A stretch of DNA of 64,000 bases from Chitinophaga fulva (GTDB lineage: Bacteria > Bacteroidota > Bacteroidia > Chitinophagales > Chitinophagaceae): the NCBI RefSeq assembly GCF_012927205.1, contig NZ_JABBGC010000001.1:682001-746000 (forward strand), in the 5' to 3' direction. Each line of letters opens with the position of its first letter. Positions within the stretch are counted from its first letter, which is position 1. The notes beneath the pieces were generated by a model, which had not been told where the DNA came from, searched no databases, and was given only the letters and a program-made list of their open reading frames with translations. Below, one piece after another: positions 41,391-51,703 of this stretch. Made by a program: the position numbers and the translations under genes.

Positions 41391-43127
41391 ATGGGAAAAT
41401 CAGTTGCCGACCAATTAGTGGAGATGCTGGCGGATGCCGGTATCAAGCGTATTTATGCTGTTACGGGAGATAGTTTAAACCACATCAACGATGCGGTGCG
41501 CAGAGATGGCCGTATCCAGTGGGTACATGTACGCCATGAAGAAGTGGGCGCCTATGCAGCCGGAGCGGAGGCGCAGCTCAATGGGCTGGCCTGTTGCGCA
41601 GGCAGCAGTGGACCGGGGCATGTACACCTAATTAATGGATTGTACGACGCACATCGTTCGGGCGCTCCGGTGATTGCCATTGCTTCCACCTGCGCGACCA
41701 ATGAATTTGGCAGTGATTATTTCCAGGAAACGAATACGATCAAATTATTTGCGGATTGCAGCCATTATAATCAGATAGCCAACACGCCTGCGCAGGCCCC
41801 CCGCATGTTGCAGGCTGCCCTGCAACATGCCGTGCATAAAAAAGGCGTGGCGGTGTTGGGACTGCCGGGAGATGTGGCTTCGGCTGAGGCGGAAAATATC
41901 ACTACCGCCATGAAAGTATACCGGCCCGCTGCGGTGCTGCGGCCTGCGGAAACAGAACTGCAACAGCTGGCATCGTTGCTGCAGTCAGCCGAAAAGGTGG
42001 CTATTTACTGCGGGCTGGGCGCTACTGCCGCTCATGATGAAGTGGTAACACTGGCCGCCCTGCTGAAAGCACCGGTGGGGTATTCTTTCCGCGCTAAAAT
42101 GGGCATGGAATACGACAATCCGCATGAAGTAGGGATGACAGGGCTGTTGGGACTGGCATCTGCCTATAAAAGTATGCACGAGGCAGATGTAGTGCTGCTG
42201 TTAGGGACCGATTTTCCATATACTCCTTTTATGCCGGAAAACGCGAAGATTGTGCAGATAGATAATCAGCCGGAAAGACTGGGCCGCCGTGCATCCCTTG
42301 AAATGGGCCTCTGTGGGGATATTGCTCCTACCCTGCAGGCATTGTTGCCCATGATACCGGACAAAAAGGACCGCAAATTCCTGGATACGATGCTGGAATT
42401 CCACGAAGAGGTAAAGCGGAAATTAAATACTTATGTGGAAGACCGTGGTAAAGAAGAAGCTATCAGTCCGGAGTATGTGGCAACGGTGATCAGCCAGCTG
42501 GCTGCAAAGGATGCTATTTTCACCGTAGATACCGGCATGACCAATGTTTGGACAGCACGTTATATCGAAGCAACCGGGAAGCGTACTCTGTTGGGGTCAT
42601 TCAATCATGGCTCCATGGCCAATGCCATGCCGCAGGCCATCGGTGCTGCTTTGTGCCAGCCGGGCCGTGAAGTGTACGCCCTTTGTGGCGATGGTGGGCT
42701 TACCATGCTACTGGGTGATCTGATGACCATCCGGCAATATAATCTCCCAGTAAAAGTGATTGTCTTTAACAACAGGGCATTGGGTATGGTGAAACTGGAA
42801 ATGGAAGTTGCTGGTTTACCGGACTGGCAAACGGATATGGTCAATCCTGACTTTGCCGGAGTGGCCACAGCGATGGGCTTTACAGCCTTTGCCATCCGTA
42901 CACCCGAAGAAGTAGAGCCGATACTCACCAAGGTAAGAGATGCCTCAGGACCTGTGCTGGTCAATGTTTTCACGAATCCTTCTTCTTTGGCTATGCCGCC
43001 GAGGATAGAATTTGAACAGATGAAAGGATATGCTTTGTGGATGGGTAAACTGATACTGGGAGGAAGATTGGACGATGTGCTGGAGGCCGTAAAGTCAAAC
43101 TACAAACATATCAAAGATGTGTTATAG
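41391..43127 (+). CDS. poxB: Pyruvate oxidase-type thiamine diphosphate enzyme
   Basis: A 578-residue protein of the pyruvate oxidase / pyruvate:quinone oxidoreductase group. The catalytic Glu lies in VRHEEVGAYAAGAEAQL (about 50), with GSSGPGHVHLINGLYDA typical of PoxB. The thiamine diphosphate motif GDGGLTMLLGDL ends in VIVFNN (about 445-465). FAD-binding and transhydrogenase-like central domains cover 190-330. The length matches E. coli PoxB, which makes acetate and CO2 and passes electrons to quinone. A C-terminal membrane-binding helix could not be confirmed, so a soluble oxidase is possible. Confidence 0.87.
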   Translation: MGKSVADQLVEMLADAGIKRIYAVTGDSLNHINDAVRRDGRIQWVHVRHEEVGAYAAGAEAQLNGLACCAGSSGPGHVHLINGLYDAHRSGAPVIAIASTCATNEFGSDYFQETNTIKLFADCSHYNQIANTPAQAPRMLQAALQHAVHKKGVAVLGLPGDVASAEAENITTAMKVYRPAAVLRPAETELQQLASLLQSAEKVAIYCGLGATAAHDEVVTLAALLKAPVGYSFRAKMGMEYDNPHEVGMTGLLGLASAYKSMHEADVVLLLGTDFPYTPFMPENAKIVQIDNQPERLGRRASLEMGLCGDIAPTLQALLPMIPDKKDRKFLDTMLEFHEEVKRKLNTYVEDRGKEEAISPEYVATVISQLAAKDAIFTVDTGMTNVWTARYIEATGKRTLLGSFNHGSMANAMPQAIGAALCQPGREVYALCGDGGLTMLLGDLMTIRQYNLPVKVIVFNNRALGMVKLEMEVAGLPDWQTDMVNPDFAGVATAMGFTAFAIRTPEEVEPILTKVRDASGPVLVNVFTNPSSLAMPPRIEFEQMKGYALWMGKLILGGRLDDVLEAVKSNYKHIKDVL

Positions 43128-43130
43128 ATA

Positions 43131-43176
43131 ATAAAGCAAAACGGATTGTGCATATGCACAATCCGTTTTGCTTTAT
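43131..43176. terminator. 46-bp perfect palindrome, bidirectional terminator
   Basis: Two 23-nt arms pair without mismatch around the centre GCATATGC (43150-43157). The arms begin ATAAAGCAAAACGG and end CCGTTTTGCTTTAT, so both transcripts leave through a T-rich stretch. It lies between the convergent poxB and tamL stops. Confidence 0.9.
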
Positions 43177-45635
43177 CAGAAGGGGTATCCGATGGCGATA
43201 TTGAGTATCAGGTTTTTCTTTCGCCAGTCGGGATCTCCGAAATTAATTTTGTCAAACACCCATCGCTCTTTAGGCGGAAGATAAGGTATGCGGAACGGTG
43301 TTGCGAGGTCAAACCGCACCACTACGATCGAAGCGTCTATACGCAGACCGATACCGCCGCCCACGGCTATTTGCCGGTAGAAGGAGTCAATTTTAAACTG
43401 GCTGCCGGGTTTGTCCGGCACTTGTTTTTGCAGCCAGATGTTACCTGCATCGATAAAGGCTGCGAAGTTGAATACACTGGCAATGTGTATACGTACTTCC
43501 GTGTTAAGTTCCAGTTTGATATCGCCGGCTTCGTTGGCTAACAACGCAGCGGTGTCCTGTGCTTTGTTGTAATAAGAGCCGGGGCCGAGCGTACGTGCCC
43601 TGAATGCGCGGATACTGCTGCTACCACCAGTAAAGAATTGTTTTACGAAAGGCAGTGTTTGAGAGTTGCCATAGGGCAAGCCATACCCTAAAAAGAGGCG
43701 GTTCACCCACTGTTTACCCCTGCCGATGTTCCAATAGTGGCGCGCTTCCAGAGAAAGGCGTTCGTATTGGGCGAACGGGTTTTTCAGGATGTTTTTGGTA
43801 GAATCTCCTTTAGGGACGATCAGTCCGGCGATGTTACCAGATACATCAAGGTTACCGCTTATGTAGAAACTGTGGACACGGTTAGCTGTCTGGTTATTGA
43901 ACGTAACGGTATAGTTGCCTCCCAGGATAAATTGTTTTTCGATAGAAGCCCGCTGGCTGGGATCATTTTTAAGGATACTGTCATATGCCGCGGTGGTCCT
44001 GGTTGGCAATACATAAGTAACCGCAATCGGCGCAAAGGCGTGATTCAGGTAGGCCGTTTTCTGCCAGAGGTATTGTAACTGCAGCGTATAGGCGTTCAGG
44101 TCATACAGGGATGCCCGGCTGTACAGCTCATAGCTTGCGCTCATGCGGGTACGGGGCACGTAAGGCGTGCGGATATTGAGCCGGAATGGCGTGAGGAAGC
44201 GGGGGAAGGTCACCGCCACTTCAGCACCGAGGCTATATGAATTACCACCCCCGGCTGAATTGTTGCCGGTTTGCCATTCTATACCGCCATGGAGGCCTAT
44301 TTCCAGCGCTGTGGCAGAATGCAGCCAGTTGCGGTTTTTAGCGGTGATACGGGCTTCCGAGCCGATAAATCCATTGGATTTGGAGGTACCGCGCAACTCA
44401 GTCTGCAGTGAGCGCCGTTTGTAAGGAGTCAAATAGAATTTGGCATCGAGCCATCCGCTATCGAGCGACACCTTGTTGTTCACCATGGCGCGGTAAGTGC
44501 CGGCGAGCGATGTATCGCGGCGATAGGTGCTATCGGCGACGGTATTGCGTTGCACGAAGCGGGGCGTAGCGGTATCGCGTACAGGCGCAGGCGCATTAGG
44601 GCTGCCGCCGGTGATGTTGTGCCGGGAGGTATCTCTGACAGGCCGGAAAGTACCTTTCACGAATTTGAATACACCCAAATTGATCAGCCGTTGCAGCGTG
44701 ATGTTGTGGGAACTTAAACGGTAAAGGCTGTCGGGCCGCAGAAACACAGACCGTTCAAATACGATGGGCTTAAAACGTTTGGAAGAATCGATGATGTACA
44801 TGCCCCGGTAGTATACCGGTGTGCCTTGGGTGGACTGTGCTTCGTTGTCGAGCGAGTAATCCGGGAAGAGGCTGATATCATGCATCCGGTAAGGACGAAG
44901 GGCTACCAGCGGGGTATTGTCTTTTATCTTCAGGAACAGGTCCACAGTACCATTGTTGGTGGTATCGGCCTGTACCAGGAGATAATCGGGTGTAAAATAA
45001 TAATAGCCCTGTTCTTTTAGTGAGGCGTGTATGCGTTCCCGTTCGGCCTTGATAGAATCAAGGGAATAGGGTTTTCCTACTACCAGAGAGCTTTTGTGAT
45101 ACGTTTTGGTGACGGTACGGCCGATGGCGCTGCTATCTGTCAGAAAGGTCACGCTTTTGATCGTATAGCGGTGATTGGGCACGGCTTCGTAGCGGATAGA
45201 GGCTTTTTTGCTGCCGGATTTTTTCACAGCAGAAGATACCTCTGCCTGGAAGTATCCATTATCTACCAGGTACCCTTCCAGCACCTTACCGGTATAATCG
45301 GGTTTGGCCTGGCTCAGCAGTACTGGCGGCTCCCCCCATTTTTTGCGGAAGAGATAATTGAGCCCTTTGCCTTTAGGCTCGTGGCCCATATTGTACAGCC
45401 ATAGCTTAATAGGCATGCCCAGGAATTTCCGGTTGGTATTGGGCCGTATTCTTTTTTTCAGTCCATCGCTGAGTGAACTATAATCTTTGGGTTGTTTACC
45501 TTTCCAGGCTACCGTGCTGCCGGTATAGAGGTGGTCGCCTTCAGGCACGGTACGGGTGGTGCTGCAGGAGCTGATAGCCAGGAATCCCAGGCATAATATG
45601 ATACAACAGATGATATAGCTATTTCCCTTCTGCAT
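43176..45635 (-). CDS. tamL: TamL, BamA-superfamily outer membrane lipoprotein
   Basis: An 819-residue outer-membrane protein. A lipoprotein signal (AISSCSTTRTVPEGDHLYTG, lipid Cys about 24) starts the mature protein, a feature of the Bacteroidota TamA homologue TamL. POTRA-like domains (about 100-330; ERIHASLKEQGYYYFTPDYLLV) are followed by a 16-strand-type barrel (about 430-819) with the conserved FFTGGSSSIRAFRARTLGPGS and a C-terminal strand LILNIAIGYPF ending in Phe. Its start overlaps the tamB stop by one base (TAATG), so the two are coupled and likely form one envelope-spanning assembly complex. Confidence 0.92.
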   Translation of the reverse strand: MQKGNSYIICCIILCLGFLAISSCSTTRTVPEGDHLYTGSTVAWKGKQPKDYSSLSDGLKKRIRPNTNRKFLGMPIKLWLYNMGHEPKGKGLNYLFRKKWGEPPVLLSQAKPDYTGKVLEGYLVDNGYFQAEVSSAVKKSGSKKASIRYEAVPNHRYTIKSVTFLTDSSAIGRTVTKTYHKSSLVVGKPYSLDSIKAERERIHASLKEQGYYYFTPDYLLVQADTTNNGTVDLFLKIKDNTPLVALRPYRMHDISLFPDYSLDNEAQSTQGTPVYYRGMYIIDSSKRFKPIVFERSVFLRPDSLYRLSSHNITLQRLINLGVFKFVKGTFRPVRDTSRHNITGGSPNAPAPVRDTATPRFVQRNTVADSTYRRDTSLAGTYRAMVNNKVSLDSGWLDAKFYLTPYKRRSLQTELRGTSKSNGFIGSEARITAKNRNWLHSATALEIGLHGGIEWQTGNNSAGGGNSYSLGAEVAVTFPRFLTPFRLNIRTPYVPRTRMSASYELYSRASLYDLNAYTLQLQYLWQKTAYLNHAFAPIAVTYVLPTRTTAAYDSILKNDPSQRASIEKQFILGGNYTVTFNNQTANRVHSFYISGNLDVSGNIAGLIVPKGDSTKNILKNPFAQYERLSLEARHYWNIGRGKQWVNRLFLGYGLPYGNSQTLPFVKQFFTGGSSSIRAFRARTLGPGSYYNKAQDTAALLANEAGDIKLELNTEVRIHIASVFNFAAFIDAGNIWLQKQVPDKPGSQFKIDSFYRQIAVGGGIGLRIDASIVVVRFDLATPFRIPYLPPKERWVFDKINFGDPDWRKKNLILNIAIGYPF

Positions 45636-48600
45636 TACTTGTTTTTGTTTGATTCATTTTCTGCTGCCTGCTTCTTTGCTTTTTCATTGCGCAGGCGTTG
45701 TGCTTTGGATTCTTTTTTAGATCGCTGAAGTATCTCTCGGAATTCGTCGTAGTCCATTACCAGCATGAAGGCTACTCCTGTTTCAGTAAATTGGCCCTGA
45801 ATAACGGTTTGATTATCGTTGCGCTGGTATACCCTGAGGCGATATCTGCCATCGCGGCTTAGCTTGTACTCGATGGAGATGTCTCCTACCAGTGAGCTGG
45901 CGTTTTGTGTGTTACCGGTAAGCATGATGTTCGAGCCAACGGAAACGGTTAAACGATCATTGAACAGTTTTTTGGAAGCGCCAATATTGAGATTGGTGGT
46001 TTCCTGGGCCGAGCCGGTGGAATAGTCTTCTTTGCTTTGCAGGTCGAAGTTGAGGTCCACCCCTTTGATCAGGTTGCCCGCGAGGTTATTCAGCTGTTGT
46101 GAAAGTATCTTGCTCACGCTGTTACGTGCTGCCTGTCCCACAGCGTTGCCACCTGCATCCAGTGTGGACATGGGGTCGTCGGGGATAAAAGTATTCAGCA
46201 CCAGGAGGCCCATCACCTGCTTGTTCAGCTCCGAAGGTACCTGATTGATTTGTTTGATGCGGTTGTAAGGCATACCGTTGAAAGCATTCCTTTCCCTTTC
46301 CGGCATATCCAACAGGAAGCTGATATCCGGCTTCAGCAGGCTTCCTTTTATTTTAAGGTATACTTCAAACGGAATACGTTGTTTGTAGGTGTTCCGCTGA
46401 TCTGCGCTCAGACCGCCCAGCTGGTCTTGCAGCAGGTCGATAGCGGGTGCATTAACGGTATATTTGGCGGTGATATCGAGATCAGCGGCCATGGCATCAC
46501 CATTGAAGGAAATGAAGCTGCCTTTCTGAATATCGAAAGAGCGTTTGATCAGCTGATTGAGCGACATTTCGTATTTACCTTCCGATATTTCATAACGGCC
46601 GGTGATACTCATTTTACTGCTGGGGTCCAGTGTAGCGTTCAGGTTGGCTGTACCTTTTGCCTGTACGTAGTCGCCATTGGCTTTGTCGATAATGATTTTC
46701 AGTACAGACTCCGGTGTGATTTCAACATTACCGGAGAAGAAAAGGCCTTTGAGCCGCGGGTTGCTGTATTTGGCGCTGTCCTGTTTGGCCAGCAAAGCGG
46801 TATCGATCGGGTGATCGCGGTCAATGAATTCCACCACTCCTTCCCTGTCGGCCAGTCCGGGCTCTTCCTGTGGCAGCATGACGGTAACGCTGGATTTATC
46901 CCGGAGCTTCACATTGGCGTCTACACGGGGAAGATCGAGCGAACCACGAACGGTGATTTTACTGTCAACAAAAGCAGGGCCATAGATCCATTGGTCCTGG
47001 TTTTGTTGTTTGCCGAGCGCCATGAAGTTGTCGGCGTTGATGGTCAGATTGAAGCCGTATTTGATAAAGTCATTGGTATTGATACGGCCGTTCACCACCA
47101 TTTCATTGTTAAGGCTGTCGGCTATCACGAGGTTATTGATCAGGATGCCTTTTTCATCGATCACAATGTCTTCATCAGGCAGGTGTAGATTGCTGCCGAT
47201 GAAACTGATCACGCCGCCGGCATTATTGAAGTGCATATTGCCTTTCACTTCCGGCTGGCTGGCGGTGCCCGAGATATTGAATTTACCGGTAGCGTTGCCA
47301 TACATATGGGTGACGCTGCCCATGGCAAATGGTTCGAGCGAAGCCATCTGCAGGTTGGCGATATCCATCTGTGCATTGATGGTGCTGTCGAAGGTTCCTG
47401 TTACAGTAACATCATTGTTGTCACCTTTCAGGGTGGCGTCCAGCTTGTAGACATTCGGTGCGACGTTATCTACTGTAGCGTTGAGGGTGCCCAGCGGCGC
47501 CGTTTTCACGGTGAGGCTGTCTACCTTCAACCGGGCGTGTACCAGCGGCTGGGTGTTCCAGTTACGCACCATGGCGTCTGCATTCAGCAGGCCATTGGCG
47601 AGCAGGGTATCTGTGGCGAGCATACCGGTGATAGTGGCCAGCTGGAAGTTGCTGACTTTTGCCTGAAGGGCCGGCATACCGGAAGTATCCGCCGTGGTAT
47701 TGACCTGTATGGACTGATCGCCATATGACAGTTTGATATTTGCGGTATCGGGAGCGCCGTTTTTGATGCGGAAAATATTGTTTTCCGCTACGGTCCACGC
47801 TTGTTTATTCAGCAGCAGGTCCGGTTTGAGCACGAGCTGCATCACATTGTCCGGCAGGAAAGTAAAGATGCCGCCAAGACGGTATTTAGGGTGTCTTTTC
47901 GGATCATCCATCAACAGGCCGAAATCGACTACGCCGGTATTGGCACGAGCTGATAATACGGTATGGAAAAGCGGGAAAGACGGGTGTCTCATACCAGCGA
48001 TAGACACATATGTCTGCAAGGATGTGTCTACAATACGGGCATATAACCGCAGGCTGTCTACCTGGATAGAGTCATAGTTGACTTTGGGCAGGTTGGCTTT
48101 TACAAACAACAGGCTGCTGTCGCTGTTGAGGCGGCCGGCGATGTCCATGGGCATTTCCATCCGGATGCCGGGGACCAGCGGTTCGAGGTTATGGGGCACC
48201 TGCAGGGCGGCGGCAAACTCCAGGTATTGTCCGGGAGGAACCACTACAATACGCCCGGAATCAGCAGGCATCAGCGGTTTCATGATGATCTGGCTGAAGG
48301 CGTTGCCGATTTTGGTATAATCCATACGCCCCTGTGCGGTAACGGGACCAAACGGACTTTTCAGCGTCAGGTACTGCTGGTCTGTATAATGGGCCGTGAG
48401 CGCAATGGTATCCAGCGGAACAACGTGGTCCTGCGTGAGTATCTGCCAGCCGGTGAGTAATGCCGCGCCTTCCAGCCGCTGCGGTTCAAGGCTGCTGAAA
48501 TCGGCGTCCAGGTTACCTTTGATGGTCAACGGTTCTGTATACCAGTGGGTGGCAAACAGGTCGGCCTGTGTAATTTCTATGTTGGCCTTCAGGCTTTGCA

Positions 48601-50704
48601 GTGCGGTGTCGCTCAGGTGGCCGCTGACAGCAAAACGGGTGTTGATGCTGGTATCAGCGCTTTCTCCAGTAGCTTCAAAAGCACCTTTCCGGATATTAGC
48701 ATTCACGTTAACACCATGATAGGTATAACGGTTATAGGTGGCTTCATTCAGTGTGATAGTTGCCTGGGCGACCATCTGTTTCAGCGTATAGCCCTGACCG
48801 TTGGCTGTAAGGTTACCACTCATCCAGCCATAGGTGGTGTCATAGAGCATGATGCCCGGGTGTATGCGGAAGGATGGAATATTCACATCGTAGGTGCCAC
48901 GGATGCTGTCGGTAATATTGGCCAGCTTTGCATTGACGGTGGCGTTGGCATAGTCGCTTTTCAGCCGTAGCTGTGCCAGCATATTTTTCATGCCCCCTTT
49001 AAACAGGCCGGTGATCAGCATATTCTCGGGCAGCCTCGGTGTGTCGGGTAGTGTGCCGGCGGGCAACCAGGAGCGCATGGCTTTATTGCCTGACTGGATA
49101 TAAAGCTCCGGCAGGTTGGCATTGAACCGGTCTGCATCGGTAGCGTGTTCTATCTGGCCGTTGGCAATTTTGATCAGATTCCCCTGATGATCATTCAGGT
49201 ACAGCTGTTTGATATTCAGTAATCCCAGATTGCCTTTTAATATAGCCGACAGCGTTAGTTCCTTTTTCCACAGGGGAGCAAATGATTTGTTTTTACGGGC
49301 ATCGGGCACAAAGGGCAGCCATTCTGCAAGGGCTACCTGCACGGAGTCCAGATTAGCGTCTATCCCCATTTGGTCCATGTGGTCTGCAATACCGGACCAG
49401 GAGGGAACGGTAATGGCTATATGTTTCCGGAAAACGCTTTTGTTGGTTTGTACAAAAAAGTTCCGCAGCTCCAGGCTTTTAGGCGTGAAGGTCACGTCCA
49501 TATTGGCTTTCCGGAGGGTGAACCCGGACCAGTCACGGGCGGAGAGACTTTTTAAGCTGGCTTGTATGCTGTCCGGGGTGTAGCGGATATTGCTGATGGT
49601 AGAATTGATGTTGGACAGGAACAGGTGGTTGTAGTTTGGATCGGGGCCTGCCGCCTTGGGGGCCGGACCACCATTATCATACCGCATGGCCAGTTTGTCG
49701 AGATTGACCTGTGTAGCAAATACCTGCCAGGTATTGGGTACCGTATCAGGTGATGCCGGGGTGCTATCTTTTCCGGGTATCATGGCCAGTACACCCGTGG
49801 TACGGTGAATGGAAAGATCGCCTACTTGTATGCGGGTAGAATCCTGGTCCAGGCTACTGTTGCGCAGCATGAGGTTTCCGATTTTCCAGCCGGTAGTAAT
49901 ACCGATGCCATCGCTGCTGTAAAGGAAATTGCTCTCTCTGATGCGAAGCTGTTTGAGGAGCAGGTGAAGCCCCGGGCTGTTGGTATCTGCCGGTGGCGGC
50001 GGCGGAGCAGCGCCTTTAGTGGGCGACGGGATGTATTGCTGACGGAAAAAGCCTTTCAGGCCGGTCAGCTCTATACCTCTGAAAGCATAGATGCCATCAT
50101 CGGGGATCAGATCGTCGGGATCGGCGTGCAGCGTGTCCCAGGTGGCAACCGCATGCATGCCGCCCGTCTGGTCATTAAAATTCAGTTTAACATGCCGAAG
50201 GGAGACATCTTTTATGTGAAATTGTATAGTAGTGCCGGTGGCGGGAGCAATGGTATCCGTTTTCGTATTCGGGGAGACGAAAGCATCTACCGCGAACTGA
50301 AAGTTAAAAGCACTATCTCCTTTATGCCGGTAAACATTTATCAGCAGGGTATCCCACTCCAGTTTATCGATCTGTAGTTCATTGTTAATAAAGGCCAGCA
50401 GATTGTAACGTACTTTCAGGGAGCCGGAATACAACAGGGCCTGATGGGAGGTGTCGGCCACAAATACATTTCTCAGTTCGAGGTATTTCCATCCTCTGGC
50501 CCTGAGATAACCGATTTGTACTTTGGTCTTGAGTTTTTTCTGTAGATAGATTTCACCTTGTTGACGCAGGTAATTCTGTACGCCGTCCAGCTGCAATAAT
50601 AACACCGCCATCACGGGCAAAAGGAGCACCGCAACAATAATCCATAAAAGCCACCGCCACCAGGGGCGCCTGTGTTTAATTTCTGTTTCTGCTGGTTCTG
50701 TCAC
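45635..50704 (-). CDS. tamB: TamB, translocation and assembly module protein
   Basis: A 1689-residue periplasm-spanning protein. One N-terminal membrane helix (about 15-40, WWRWLLWIIVAVLLLPVMAVLLL) anchors it inside; an AsmA-like start (YLQKKLKTKVQIGYLRARGWKYLELRNVFV) is followed by a long region of repeated beta strands that should form a hydrophobic groove. The C-terminal TamB domain (about 1250-1660) contains LYLKIKGSLLKPDISFLLDMPE-like and LSRDGRYRLRVYQRNDNQ words. TamB-like proteins move phospholipids to the outer membrane or assist outer-membrane proteins. It is the first gene of the tamB-tamL pair. Confidence 0.92.
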   Translation of the reverse strand: MTEPAETEIKHRRPWWRWLLWIIVAVLLLPVMAVLLLQLDGVQNYLRQQGEIYLQKKLKTKVQIGYLRARGWKYLELRNVFVADTSHQALLYSGSLKVRYNLLAFINNELQIDKLEWDTLLINVYRHKGDSAFNFQFAVDAFVSPNTKTDTIAPATGTTIQFHIKDVSLRHVKLNFNDQTGGMHAVATWDTLHADPDDLIPDDGIYAFRGIELTGLKGFFRQQYIPSPTKGAAPPPPPADTNSPGLHLLLKQLRIRESNFLYSSDGIGITTGWKIGNLMLRNSSLDQDSTRIQVGDLSIHRTTGVLAMIPGKDSTPASPDTVPNTWQVFATQVNLDKLAMRYDNGGPAPKAAGPDPNYNHLFLSNINSTISNIRYTPDSIQASLKSLSARDWSGFTLRKANMDVTFTPKSLELRNFFVQTNKSVFRKHIAITVPSWSGIADHMDQMGIDANLDSVQVALAEWLPFVPDARKNKSFAPLWKKELTLSAILKGNLGLLNIKQLYLNDHQGNLIKIANGQIEHATDADRFNANLPELYIQSGNKAMRSWLPAGTLPDTPRLPENMLITGLFKGGMKNMLAQLRLKSDYANATVNAKLANITDSIRGTYDVNIPSFRIHPGIMLYDTTYGWMSGNLTANGQGYTLKQMVAQATITLNEATYNRYTYHGVNVNANIRKGAFEATGESADTSINTRFAVSGHLSDTALQSLKANIEITQADLFATHWYTEPLTIKGNLDADFSSLEPQRLEGAALLTGWQILTQDHVVPLDTIALTAHYTDQQYLTLKSPFGPVTAQGRMDYTKIGNAFSQIIMKPLMPADSGRIVVVPPGQYLEFAAALQVPHNLEPLVPGIRMEMPMDIAGRLNSDSSLLFVKANLPKVNYDSIQVDSLRLYARIVDTSLQTYVSIAGMRHPSFPLFHTVLSARANTGVVDFGLLMDDPKRHPKYRLGGIFTFLPDNVMQLVLKPDLLLNKQAWTVAENNIFRIKNGAPDTANIKLSYGDQSIQVNTTADTSGMPALQAKVSNFQLATITGMLATDTLLANGLLNADAMVRNWNTQPLVHARLKVDSLTVKTAPLGTLNATVDNVAPNVYKLDATLKGDNNDVTVTGTFDSTINAQMDIANLQMASLEPFAMGSVTHMYGNATGKFNISGTASQPEVKGNMHFNNAGGVISFIGSNLHLPDEDIVIDEKGILINNLVIADSLNNEMVVNGRINTNDFIKYGFNLTINADNFMALGKQQNQDQWIYGPAFVDSKITVRGSLDLPRVDANVKLRDKSSVTVMLPQEEPGLADREGVVEFIDRDHPIDTALLAKQDSAKYSNPRLKGLFFSGNVEITPESVLKIIIDKANGDYVQAKGTANLNATLDPSSKMSITGRYEISEGKYEMSLNQLIKRSFDIQKGSFISFNGDAMAADLDITAKYTVNAPAIDLLQDQLGGLSADQRNTYKQRIPFEVYLKIKGSLLKPDISFLLDMPERERNAFNGMPYNRIKQINQVPSELNKQVMGLLVLNTFIPDDPMSTLDAGGNAVGQAARNSVSKILSQQLNNLAGNLIKGVDLNFDLQSKEDYSTGSAQETTNLNIGASKKLFNDRLTVSVGSNIMLTGNTQNASSLVGDISIEYKLSRDGRYRLRVYQRNDNQTVIQGQFTETGVAFMLVMDYDEFREILQRSKKESKAQRLRNEKAKKQAAENESNKNK

Positions 50705-50976
50705 TATAATAGGTTGCTAATAGTAATTTACTGAATAAAAACGCATAAGCGTTCCAATGGTTTATTTTCAGGCAAAGACCCGGTGTTTCGCCCGCTTGCC
50801 CGGCGAAAAGCACAAAATCCATACCTGCGGGTAATGGGGATAAACAGTTCTGCAAGAATACATCAAAATACGGGAACGGACATACTGAAAATTGTCCGGA
50901 ATGCTGAAAACAGCCGTCTCCGGCCGGGGATTAGAGAAGATGTTCAGCAGGAAAATAGATGGGTGGCCCGGGTAGA

Positions 50977-51606
50977 TTATTGCCCGCTTTGAGGTGGTTT
51001 GTTGCGTTCATTAAAGCGGAAAATATAGTAGTCCAACTTGTCTCTTTTGGATTTGTCGGCCCGGAATTCCTCCAGCAGTGCGGGGTCTTGCGGCAGGATG
51101 TATTTTTTGAGATTATAGAGCGATAGTTCGAGGATCTCGCCGGTTACGATGTTAATAACTTTTTTAAGCCTGACGGGTGTATTCATGGCATTCACGGTCA
51201 TATCGGCCGGGTTATAGGCGCTGCGGGAAGGCTGCACGCCCTGTAGTTCGTAGGTGCAATAATAACCGGTGGCCTGTATCCGGTTAAGCCCGTTGTCTTT
51301 GATGTAGATGTTTGTGCCATCACAAAACCCCCAATAATTTTTTACTTTCTGCTCCTGCCCTGCCGCGTCGCGAAGCACCAGCTCGTTCCTGCTGGCGAGG
51401 AGATAGATTTGTGCGGCTGTGCTCCGGCTTTTGATCAACAGGTCGCCGGATTCGGAAGGACTGTTTTGTTGAAATTCCTGGAAGGACTTATACAGTCCCT
51501 TTTTGAGCGTGGTGGCCTGCAGGATCAACCCGGAGCCTGGATTGTCCTGTGCCGTGGCCATCAGGCAAAAGCAGATAAGTCCCCAGAGGCAGCACCATTG
51601 TTTCAT
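50977..51606 (-). CDS. Secreted protein of unknown function
   Basis: A 209-residue exported protein; the signal peptide is MKQWCCLWGLICFCLMATAQ. The mature part has the pattern LKKGLYKSFQEFQQNSPS, then YWGFCDGTNIYIKDNGLNRIQATGYYCTYE, and near the end VINIVTGEILELS. The same pattern is found in the protein encoded at 59014 (KDGVYQNIEEFRNNAPA, SCWAIVKDGNVFRYLDGKL, DMETGAFIF), so they share a domain. The family was not identified. The next gene upstream lies 98 nt away and also encodes a small secreted protein. Confidence 0.7.
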   Translation of the reverse strand: MKQWCCLWGLICFCLMATAQDNPGSGLILQATTLKKGLYKSFQEFQQNSPSESGDLLIKSRSTAAQIYLLASRNELVLRDAAGQEQKVKNYWGFCDGTNIYIKDNGLNRIQATGYYCTYELQGVQPSRSAYNPADMTVNAMNTPVRLKKVINIVTGEILELSLYNLKKYILPQDPALLEEFRADKSKRDKLDYYIFRFNERNKPPQSGQ

Positions 51607-51703
51607 AGGGCACAAATGTATCCGGAATCAGGGCCCCGCCGCAGGGAAATAGCTGAATGGAGGAATTGTTTCTGCTGATCTGAGATTTCTGTCTGTAAAG
51701 TTA

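Noticed and set aside
46250..47188. 312-residue rightward open frame opposite tamB
   Set aside because: Antisense shadow of tamB, with composition of reversed coding DNA and no start context.
50783..50992. 69-residue rightward open frame before tamB
   Set aside because: No motif or signal, and it lies in the gap where the tamB promoter is expected.
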